A stretch of 11,461 nt of DNA from Oscillospiraceae bacterium (GTDB lineage Bacteria; Bacillota; Clostridia; Oscillospirales; Ruminococcaceae): positions 1 to 11,461 of the forward strand of contig JAHHTZ010000015.1 of the NCBI GenBank assembly GCA_020024285.1. The letters are read 5' to 3'. Positions within the stretch are counted from its first letter, which is position 1, and every line of letters starts with the position of its first letter. The translations under genes and the position numbers were made by a program. Shown here one piece after another: positions 6,173-11,461 of the stretch. The notes below the pieces were generated by a model. That model had not been told where the DNA came from, ran no database searches, and saw nothing but the letters and a program-made list of their open reading frames with translations.

Positions 6173-6569
6173 ACAGAAAATAGATCAGGACACTGGCAAA
6201 GGCAACGTCGTTGAGGTACGATATCTTTTTCCGAAACAGGAGAAGGTGTACGATCGGCGGAACAAACACCAGCACCTTCATCAAATAGTACACATGAAAC
6301 GGGTTTGCGTACATCTGGTACACATGGACTGCAAGGATCGCACCAAAGCACAGCACCACCCATGCCATGCTCCCGCTCTCGAACGGCTCACGCTCAAACG
6401 TGAACGAGAGGGTGTTTGCGCTCCTTCTTGGGCGAATCTTGATTTGATGGAGCAGCGGAGCCGCAGCGATGAACGCAAGGCACACAAGATCCGTCCTGAG
6501 ATAAAATGTCAAAGCCGGCTTCAGAAAGCCGAACAGATACAACCCGACGATCACCAGTATAAAAAGCAT
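6045..6569 (-). CDS. Multi-pass membrane protein with frameshifted 3' end
   Basis: This is an integral membrane protein of unknown function. The open frame gives 174 residues with five hydrophobic segments (about 1–22, 27–42, 68–86, 94–112 and 121–134) and no family I recognise. The start at 6569 is supported by AAGGAGG (6577–6583) seven bases upstream and a good promoter. From about residue 142 the sequence turns into an Arg/Ser-rich tail unlike a membrane protein. The +1 frame (stop at 6020) there encodes DLEAFVGAMSV, a sixth hydrophobic helix and a KKK tail ending at the terminator. Removing one base near 6146 would give a continuous 182-residue, six-helix protein. Recent inactivation, sequencing error and frameshifting are all possible. 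Confidence 0.7.
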   Translation of the reverse strand: MLFILVIVGLYLFGFLKPALTFYLRTDLVCLAFIAAAPLLHQIKIRPRRSANTLSFTFEREPFESGSMAWVVLCFGAILAVHVYQMYANPFHVYYLMKVLVFVPPIVHLLLFRKKISYLNDVAFASVLIYFLYEHCEMEMLRSRSLCGGDERPHQVAVWRSGVLRRLVLPREIS

Positions 6570-6625
6570 CGCGCATCCTCCTTTGTGTATCACGCAGCAT
6601 CCTGCAAATTCCTTTAATTTTCCAT

Positions 6626-6654
6626 ATAATAGCATTGATTTTCCCAAAAGTCAA
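6626..6654 (-). promoter_or_regulatory. Predicted promoter of the membrane protein gene
   Basis: On the minus strand TTGACT (6649–6654) is followed after 17 bp by TATTAT (6626–6631). Several AAAA tracts lie upstream of the −35 box (within 6657–6696), as in UP-element or curved promoter DNA. Confidence 0.75.
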
Positions 6655-6802
6655 CGATTTTCCCTCTATTTTTCCGTTATTTCTATCTATTTTGCCAAAG
6701 CTCTTCCCTTTTTCTTCCTGCTGTGGTATCATGGGGATAACAGGGGTACCGCGCTTTTCTCATGGGATGGTGCCTTGGGTGAAGAAAAAGGAGATGCAAG
6801 CT

Positions 6803-7213
6803 ATGGATCATGAACAGCTCACCGCACAGCTCACGGAGCTTGTGCGCCAAACGGTCAACGCCATCGCAGACGACGAATACGAGAAGCTCGAGGGGCTTTT
6901 GGAGCTCAACTCCTCATGGTACAGCGAGGACGGCACCATGCAGGACGCCATCGAGGAATTTCGCACCGCGATCCAGAGTAACTATGAGGGCTGGGCGGAG
7001 GATACGGGCAAAGAGTACCGCATCGACCGCTTCAACCCCGACAATCTGATGGAGGAATGCTCCGATTCTGCACGGGAGCTGCTCGAATCGGGCAGTACCA
7101 TTTTAAGCTACGACCTCAAAACCACGGACGACGACCCCGATTACTTTTTTATGGAATTCGATTGCTCCCTCGCAGGCGGAACCGTCCACGCCGTCCTCGA
7201 CCTCAATGTATAA
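6803..7213 (+). CDS. Small acidic protein of unknown function
   Basis: The 136-residue protein is strongly acidic, soluble and without signal peptide or membrane helix. The first half is helical in character (QLTELVRQTVNAIADDEYEKLEGLLE) with a conserved-looking SSWYSEDGTMQDAIEEF. The second half looks like beta strands (STILSYDLKT, YFFMEFDCSL, GTVHAVLDLNV). I do not recognise the family with confidence; there is a faint resemblance to small bacterial immunity- or DUF-type proteins. The ATG at 6803 is chosen because AAGGAG (6788–6793) lies nine bases upstream; the ATG at 6794 overlaps that site. It is the only plus-strand gene among minus-strand neighbours and has its own terminator, so it is a single-gene unit. 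Confidence 0.8.
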   Translation: MDHEQLTAQLTELVRQTVNAIADDEYEKLEGLLELNSSWYSEDGTMQDAIEEFRTAIQSNYEGWAEDTGKEYRIDRFNPDNLMEECSDSARELLESGSTILSYDLKTTDDDPDYFFMEFDCSLAGGTVHAVLDLNV

Positions 7214-7246
7214 AAAAAGACCACCTGGTTCCCAGGTGGTCTTTTT
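7214..7246. terminator. Bidirectional terminator between convergent genes
   Basis: AAAAAGACCACCTGG (7214–7228) and CCAGGTGGTCTTTTT (7232–7246) form a perfect 15-bp stem with a three-base TTC loop. It starts directly after the stop of the acidic protein gene and lies 15 bp past the stop of the convergent GNAT gene, serving both. Confidence 0.95.
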
Positions 7247-7261
7247 GCGTCCCGGCAGCGT

Positions 7262-7789
7262 TTACTCGACCGCCTGCAATAGCTCCTCGATGCTGGAGGG
7301 CGGGTTCCACTTGCCAAACACCTCCGTGCGTCTGCGCCGCAGAAAGCCGTAGTCATAGTAGCCGAGCTTTTTGAGCAGACCGATGCTCGGCTCGTCCTTG
7401 GGGTCGATAAAGCTGACGAATTCCCAGTCGGGATAGCTCTCGTGGAGCAGATCGAGCAGGGCGCTGAGCGCTTCAAAGGCAAAGCCCATGCGGTGATATT
7501 TATAGGAGATGGTGATGGCGAAGGAAAACGTCTGATCGGTTGGCAGCACAACGATCTCACCCACCATCTCATACGAATCCTTGAGACCGATCGCCAGCAA
7601 AAACGGGCGTTCGGTCCCGATCTCATCCATCCTGTGAAGCCTTACCAGGGATTCAATGCCCCTGCGGTCGCGGACCTGTCCGCGCTGATAGCGCGAGCAA
7701 AGCTCATTGTTTCGGTAGTCCCGCATCACGTCCGCATCGTCCTGTATCGTGTTGCGCAGACATAGGCGCGGTGTTTTCAGAAAAATCAT
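7262..7789 (-). CDS. GNAT-family N-acetyltransferase
   Basis: The 175-residue protein probably transfers an acetyl group from acetyl-CoA to an amine; the substrate cannot be told. The N-terminus TPRLCLRNTIQDDADVM is the opening strand and helix of RimJ/RimL-like GNATs. The central GEIVVLPTDQTFSFAITISY is the strand pair before the cofactor loop. YHRMGFAFEAL (98–108) corresponds to the acetyl-CoA pyrophosphate loop in slightly degenerate form, and DPKDEPSIGLLKKLGYYDYG (129–148) is the usual C-terminal motif. The ATG at 7789 has GAGGTGAT upstream (GAGG at 7801–7804, 11 bases before the start). An in-frame ATG at 7855 would add 22 residues unlike the family. The 91 bp to the upstream U32 gene show no terminator, so co-transcription with mltG–U32 is possible. 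Confidence 0.85.
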   Translation of the reverse strand: MIFLKTPRLCLRNTIQDDADVMRDYRNNELCSRYQRGQVRDRRGIESLVRLHRMDEIGTERPFLLAIGLKDSYEMVGEIVVLPTDQTFSFAITISYKYHRMGFAFEALSALLDLLHESYPDWEFVSFIDPKDEPSIGLLKKLGYYDYGFLRRRRTEVFGKWNPPSSIEELLQAVE

Positions 7790-7880
7790 TGTCAAAATCA
7801 CCTCTTCACATTTTTCAGCCGCCGGTTGGTCGGTCGCAGAGCCTTTGCACACCATGCCGAGTGCTCAAGCCATCGGGTGC

Positions 7881-9098
7881 TTACGATTCCTTGCGGATGA
7901 TGGCGCCTTTCGGGAACGGGGTGCCGCACGGCATGGTGAATTTCATCATCGCATGGCAGGCAGAGGGCTGGGCTGCACCGTCCTCATCGGTGATGGATTC
8001 CACCGCAAGGCGCATGGGCTTTTGCCCCGGAGCGAGGATCTCCACCGTGTCCCCCACGGAAAACTTGTTGCGCTGGGTGCAGGAGAGGACGCCGTCCTCC
8101 CAGCCGTCCACCATCGCCACAACGTCCCACTCGCGCACATAGCCCCCGTTTTCATAAAACTGTCCCTGCTCGGGTCTGCCAAAGTAAAAGCCGGTGGAAT
8201 ACTGGCGGTGGCTCACCTTGCGCGTTTCCTCCTCCAGCCACTGGGGAAGGACGTAGTTTTCCCTGTCCTTCCAGTAGAGGTCGAGCGCCTGACGGTAGGC
8301 ATTTGTCACAACGGCAACGTAGTAAAAGGACTTCGCGCGCCCCTCGATCTTTAAGGAGGTGATCCCGGCATCCACCAGCTGCGGGATATGCTCGATCATG
8401 CACAGGTCCTTCGCGTTGAGGATGTAGGTGCCGTGCTCGTTTTCTTCGATGGGGAAATACTGCCCCGGACGCTTCTCCTCCACGAGATGATAGCCCCAGC
8501 GGCACGGCTGGGCGCATTCGCCGCGGTTGGCGTCGCGTCCGAGCAGATAGTTCGAAAGCAGGCACCGCCCCGAAAAGGACATGCACATCGCCCCGTGGAC
8601 AAAGGTTTCGATCTCAAGCTCCGGCGGTGTGTTGTCGCGGATGGTGCGGATATCGTCAAAGGAAAGCTCCCGCGCGAGCACCACGCGCTTTGCGCCCATG
8701 TGGTACAATTCCCGCGCCGTCAGATAGTTGACAACGCCCATCTGCGTGGAAATGTGGATCTCCGTGTCGGGCACGACACGCTTTGCCGCCATCAAAACGC
8801 CCACGTCGGCAACGATGAGCGCATCGATGCCGCAGGCGGCGGAATTTTTGAGATGCTCCTCCAAGAGCGGGATCTCCGCGTTGGTCGGGAGGGTGTTGCA
8901 GGTGAGATAGACCTTGACGCCGCGGCTGTGGGCAAGCTCGCACGACTGTTTGAGCGTATCAAAGTCGAAGTTTGCGGAGGATGCCCTCATGCCGAAGGCA
9001 GTCCCCCCAAGGTAAACGGCATCTGCGCCGTAATCAATGGCAAAGCCCAATCGTTCAAAGTCCCCCACCGGGGCGAGGATTTCCGGTTTTTGCTGCAT
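7881..9098 (-). CDS. U32-family peptidase / RNA hydroxylation-type protein
   Basis: The 405-residue protein belongs to peptidase family U32. Characterised members include collagenase-like proteins and, in E. coli, TrhP (YegQ) and RlhA, needed for hydroxylation of uridine in tRNA and cytidine in 23S rRNA. Seen here are the N-terminal barrel start PEILAPVGDFERL, GADAVYLGG (24–32), ISTQMGVVN (116–124) and the U32 signature ETFVHGAMCMSFSGRCLLSNY (residues 164–184). Cys172, Cys179, Cys195 and Cys233, with Cys199 nearby, could bind an iron–sulfur cluster as proposed for the RNA-modifying members. An RNA-modification role is more likely than peptidase activity but is inference. The ATG at 9098 has AAGGAG (9106–9111) seven bases upstream. 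It follows mltG by 26 bp, so both are probably one operon. Confidence 0.92.
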   Translation of the reverse strand: MQQKPEILAPVGDFERLGFAIDYGADAVYLGGTAFGMRASSANFDFDTLKQSCELAHSRGVKVYLTCNTLPTNAEIPLLEEHLKNSAACGIDALIVADVGVLMAAKRVVPDTEIHISTQMGVVNYLTARELYHMGAKRVVLARELSFDDIRTIRDNTPPELEIETFVHGAMCMSFSGRCLLSNYLLGRDANRGECAQPCRWGYHLVEEKRPGQYFPIEENEHGTYILNAKDLCMIEHIPQLVDAGITSLKIEGRAKSFYYVAVVTNAYRQALDLYWKDRENYVLPQWLEEETRKVSHRQYSTGFYFGRPEQGQFYENGGYVREWDVVAMVDGWEDGVLSCTQRNKFSVGDTVEILAPGQKPMRLAVESITDEDGAAQPSACHAMMKFTMPCGTPFPKGAIIRKES

Positions 9099-9124
9099 AT
9101 TGTATCTCCTTTTTTGCGTCGGCG

Positions 9125-10447
9125 CTATTTCTTTGCGTCCTGCTCTTTCTTGAGCTGTTCGTTGACGGCGCGCGCCTTCGCGATGTTCTGCTGGTGCTGT
9201 GCGTAGGTGTCCGCGTAGTAGTAATGGTTTGCGTTGTCGCTCACGAAGAAGTAGCCCGTGATGCTCGGGTCCGGGTCGAGCGCAGCGCGGATGGCATCGA
9301 GTCCGGGGTTGCAGATCGGTCCCACCGGAAGCCCCTTCACCACCGTGGTGTCGTAGGAATCGTACAGCTCCTGATCCTCGTGGTTCATAAACGGGCGCAG
9401 GCTGTCGCGGATGTAGTATTTTGTGGTGTCGGACTGCAAATGCGGATATTCCGCAGGGTTGTCCAGACGGTTGTGGAACACGGCGGAAACGCGGCGCATC
9501 TCCTCGTAGGTGTTCGCTTCCTTCTGAATGAGGGAGGCGAGCGTGATGACATTGTCAAGCTCTCCCAAGCCGTTCGAGAGGTTCTGCATCGGGCGCAGCA
9601 ATTCTTCATCAACGCGCTGGTCGAAGTTTCCGAGGAATTTTTTCACCACCTCATTGACGTTCATGTCCATATAGAATTCGTAGGTATCCGGGAAGAGATA
9701 GCCCTCGAGCTGGCGGAAGCGGTTGTCCTCCGGGATCTTGTTGAGGAACGCAAAGTCGTACTCGTTTTCCAGTGCCGCGAGGAAATCCTCCTTCTTGCAC
9801 ACGCCGAATTCCTCCAGACGCGTTGCGATCTGTGCGGCGGTCATGCCCTCGCTGAGGGTGACCTGTACGATGTCCTTCGTTTCGCTGCGCACGGAAAGGT
9901 GGCTCATGATCTGGTCATAGCCCCAGCGGGAATTGAGCACATAGGTGCCCGCAAGGAACTTTCGCGGTGCTTTGCCGGCTCCGCGGTCCGAGCCGTCCAT
10001 GTGGCGCAGCTTTGCGTACAATTCGAAGGTGAACTGCTGGTCGATGATGCCGGCATCGTCGAGGATCTTTGCCACCTTGTGGATGGAGCCCTCGGCAGAA
10101 TCCGGGATCTCGATCTCGATCTGGCGGTCCTTCTGGTTGATGCCCAGCAGATCGCTTGCGCTGCTCAGGGCAAAATACGCCAAAAAGAGCGAGATCCCGA
10201 CGCATACGCACACGATAATTAGGGTTGCACCCAGACGTGCGGGGGTGAGGTTCTTGTATCTGTTTTTATATTTCTGACCGCGACCCTCCCGGCGGGACGG
10301 TCTGTTTTCGTGGTGTTCGCTGTGGCTCTCCCGGTGCGGCTCCTTTGGGGGCTCGCGGCGCGGGGGCTGAGCCTTATTTTGGTTTGGTTCCTGCGGCGAT
10401 TGTTTGAACTGAAAGACAAGATCGTCGCTGTCGTGGTTGGAGCTCAA
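9125..10447 (-). CDS. mltG: Endolytic murein transglycosylase MltG
   Basis: MltG (YceG family) cuts nascent glycan strands in the membrane and is thought to act as a terminase of peptidoglycan polymerisation. The 440-residue protein has a long hydrophilic cytoplasmic N-terminus (1–70) rich in His, Arg, Glu and Pro, one membrane helix (about 73–94), a LysM-like region (about 110–240) and the catalytic domain with LEGYLFPDTY (247–256), the catalytic Glu310 in LASLIQKEA, and KGLPVGPICNPG (371–382). Translation starts at a TTG (10447). No in-frame ATG lies upstream of the membrane helix, and GGGAGG (10457–10462) is nine bases before the TTG. It probably shares a transcript with the U32 gene downstream. 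Confidence 0.94.
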   Translation of the reverse strand: MSSNHDSDDLVFQFKQSPQEPNQNKAQPPRREPPKEPHRESHSEHHENRPSRREGRGQKYKNRYKNLTPARLGATLIIVCVCVGISLFLAYFALSSASDLLGINQKDRQIEIEIPDSAEGSIHKVAKILDDAGIIDQQFTFELYAKLRHMDGSDRGAGKAPRKFLAGTYVLNSRWGYDQIMSHLSVRSETKDIVQVTLSEGMTAAQIATRLEEFGVCKKEDFLAALENEYDFAFLNKIPEDNRFRQLEGYLFPDTYEFYMDMNVNEVVKKFLGNFDQRVDEELLRPMQNLSNGLGELDNVITLASLIQKEANTYEEMRRVSAVFHNRLDNPAEYPHLQSDTTKYYIRDSLRPFMNHEDQELYDSYDTTVVKGLPVGPICNPGLDAIRAALDPDPSITGYFFVSDNANHYYYADTYAQHQQNIAKARAVNEQLKKEQDAKK

Positions 10448-10490
10448 GCAAAAATACCTCCCTGTGTAAAAAAATTACTCAATACCTTTA

Positions 10491-10519
10491 ATGATATACG
10501 ATACCTCCAAAATAATCAA
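10491..10519 (-). promoter_or_regulatory. Predicted promoter of mltG
   Basis: On the minus strand TTGATT (10514–10519) and TATCAT (10491–10496) are separated by 17 bp. This gives a leader of about 35–40 nt before the TTG start. A second TTG-type box lies slightly upstream in the AT-rich gap. Confidence 0.6.
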
Positions 10520-10551
10520 GAAAATATTGTGAACAATTCGAGGATTCTCCC

Positions 10552-11121
10552 CTATTTACGCACCTTAAACTTCGCCTGCGGTGCTTTTTCGCGCAGGAAC
10601 TGCTCGAACTCCTGTTCCTCCTCGCTGCCCGAAAAGGCGCTGCGGTCCACAAGGACGTAAAGCATGGGCTTGTAGTTGATGAAGTACAGGTTTTTGGTGC
10701 GGATGATGCGGATGATGCTGTCATAGTCCATCTGCGACTTTGCATCCGAGTTGAGGTTGTGGCAGAATACAACATCGTCGTAGAAGAGGGTCTCCACCTT
10801 TGACACGGTGCCGTACATGGTCTTCATCTGCCCGATCATGCGTTTGACGTGTATTTTGGGAACCCAAAAGCGTATGAACAGGATCAGCCCCAGGCAAAGC
10901 ACCATGCAGTACACCATCGTCCACTGCTTCTTGGACACGCTGAGGATCAGCTCGAGCAGGTCGATCGCAGCCACGATCACCAAAACGACACCGATGGCGC
11001 GCGGACGCGCCACGCGCTCCATCTCCATCATGAACTCTTTTTTGTAGTCACAGCGATTGACATAGCGCGGCTCCCCGACTGGCTTTTGCACTGCTGCGGT
11101 GGTTGTTTCGTTTGTTGTCAT
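10552..11121 (-). CDS. YcxB-like two-helix membrane protein
   Basis: The 189-residue protein has a short polar N-terminus, two membrane helices (about 42–62 and 69–87) and a C-terminal domain (about 105–177) of the YcxB-like type: VETLFYDDVVF, a polar stretch, DYDSIIRIIRTKNLYFIN, then LYVLVDRSAF and an acidic helix EEEQEFEQFLREKA. YcxB-like domains are common in Firmicutes membrane proteins and have no established function; the fold resembles bPH-like domains. The ATG at 11121 has AAGGAGG (complement of 11130–11136) eight bases upstream. The gene lies 104 bp before mltG, with a promoter between them, so it is probably a separate unit. Confidence 0.82.
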   Translation of the reverse strand: MTTNETTTAAVQKPVGEPRYVNRCDYKKEFMMEMERVARPRAIGVVLVIVAAIDLLELILSVSKKQWTMVYCMVLCLGLILFIRFWVPKIHVKRMIGQMKTMYGTVSKVETLFYDDVVFCHNLNSDAKSQMDYDSIIRIIRTKNLYFINYKPMLYVLVDRSAFSGSEEEQEFEQFLREKAPQAKFKVRK

Positions 11122-11145
11122 ATATGATTCCTCCTTGTCGCTTTT

Positions 11146-11168
11146 GGGCAGCGATCTGCCCCTTTTTT
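11146..11168. other. Hairpin in the leader of the YcxB-like gene
   Basis: GGGCAG (11146–11151) pairs with CTGCCC (11156–11161) around CGAT. On the plus strand a C and six T follow, which is terminator-like, but no plus-strand gene precedes it. On the minus strand it lies in the leader between the −10 box and the ribosome binding site. Confidence 0.5.
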
Positions 11169-11179
11169 CGCTTTGCTTT

Positions 11180-11208
11180 ATGATACCATAATCGCAGGGG
11201 ATTTTCCA
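11180..11208 (-). promoter_or_regulatory. Predicted promoter of the YcxB-like gene
   Basis: On the minus strand TATCAT (11180–11185) is preceded by TGG, an extended −10, and 17 bp upstream by TGGAAA (11203–11208), a weak −35. The −35 lies in the 8-bp palindrome CAGGGGAT/ATCCCCTG (11195–11215), which could be an operator. Confidence 0.5.
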
Positions 11209-11280
11209 TCCCCTGTCCGCTTTCTGCGCCCCCGCCGCGGGGGTGGAAGGCTCCTGCCGGAGCGGGGGGTTTGGCTCTTC

Positions 11281-11360
11281 TATATTTGATAATTTGTGCG
11301 CAGGTTCTACAGCTTCTGCTCAATCGCGGTTTTTAACTCTCTATATCTGATAATTTGTGC
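11281..11360. repeat. Two TATATYTGATAATTTGTGC copies, right repeat block
   Basis: The 19-base motif starts at 11281 (third-variant base T) and again at 11342 (C), 61 bp apart. A third, diverged copy lies inverted at 676–694. Between the two copies, TTCTGCTCAATCGC mirrors the GCGATTGAGCAGAA of the left block. No gene is seen in 11122–11461 apart from the leader and promoter of the YcxB-like gene; GC-rich palindromes occur at 11228–11243 and 11250–11263. Confidence 0.65.
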
Positions 11361-11461
11361 AGGATTTCGCTTTCATAGTTTTTATCTTTTCGCACCTTGT
11401 GCGAAGAGCGACCCCATTCTTTATGTGAGTAAAGAATGGGGGAAGAAACTCATCTAAGGGC
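11357..11461 (-). repeat. Composite repeat, right copy (inverted, cut by window end)
   Basis: The reverse complement aligns without gaps to 354–458. It contains the same 12-bp stem CCCCATTCTTTA/TAAAGAATGGGG. Beside it is a second hairpin, TTCGCAC/GTGCGAA (11389–11405), that is degenerate in the left copy. The match reaches the last base of the window, so the element probably extends beyond it. Confidence 0.8.

Noticed and set aside
6692..6732. Plus-strand promoter for the small acidic protein gene (TATCAT at 6727–6732)
   Set aside because: The −10 box is reasonable, but no good −35 lies at 16–18 bp; TTGCCA at 6691–6697 is too far away. It was not listed as a feature.
7790..7855. N-terminal extension of the GNAT protein from the ATG at 7855
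   Set aside because: The added 22 residues do not fit the family, whose homology begins at MIFLKTPRL, and a better ribosome binding site lies before 7789.
8972..10222. 416-codon open frame opposite mltG and the U32 gene
   Set aside because: It spans two real minus-strand genes in antisense and resembles no family.

Overview
The window looks like the chromosome of a low-to-mid GC gut-type Clostridia species, probably in the Oscillospiraceae/Ruminococcaceae neighbourhood. The basis is strong AGGAGG-type ribosome binding sites, TTG start use, the mltG–U32 peptidase pairing, a Firmicutes-type M3 oligoendopeptidase and fermentative aspartate/malate enzymes. The genus is inference only. No rRNA, tRNA, CRISPR array, transposase or integrase gene was recognised.

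Layout, left to right. 1–700 holds no credible gene. It is a mosaic of hairpins and repeats, including a 105-bp element (354–458) whose inverted copy lies at the right edge (11357–11461). 701–3753 is a divergent metabolic pair: aspartate ammonia-lyase (aspA, minus) and a small NAD-type malic enzyme (plus), each with a well-spaced sigma-A promoter in the 333-bp gap between them and a strong terminator at its 3' end. 3775–4240 is a five-and-a-half-copy tandem array of 83–87-bp units, each able to fold into a long hairpin followed by a T-run. It fills the space between the convergent malic enzyme and M3 peptidase genes. 4238–5935 is the M3 peptidase (minus). 6020–6569 is a six-helix membrane protein gene (minus) whose 3' end is shifted by one base. 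6803–7213 is a small acidic protein of unknown function (plus). 7262–7789 is a GNAT acetyltransferase, 7881–9098 a U32-family peptidase/RNA-modification protein, and 9125–10447 the transglycosylase MltG (all minus; mltG and U32 are 26 bp apart). 10552–11121 is a YcxB-like membrane protein (minus). 11122–11461 is a leader/promoter region followed by the right-hand repeat block.

How the genes work together: AspA turns aspartate into fumarate and ammonia. With a fumarase encoded elsewhere, fumarate becomes malate, which the malic enzyme decarboxylates to pyruvate. The pair therefore looks like an aspartate/fumarate-to-pyruvate module, and its codon usage suggests high expression. The other genes are mostly housekeeping: peptide breakdown, glycan strand termination, and RNA modification or peptidase-like U32 activity. 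No clear new defence or mobile system is visible. The least explained signals are the tandem hairpin array, the composite inverted repeats at both ends, the structured leader of the malic enzyme gene, and the frameshifted membrane protein gene.
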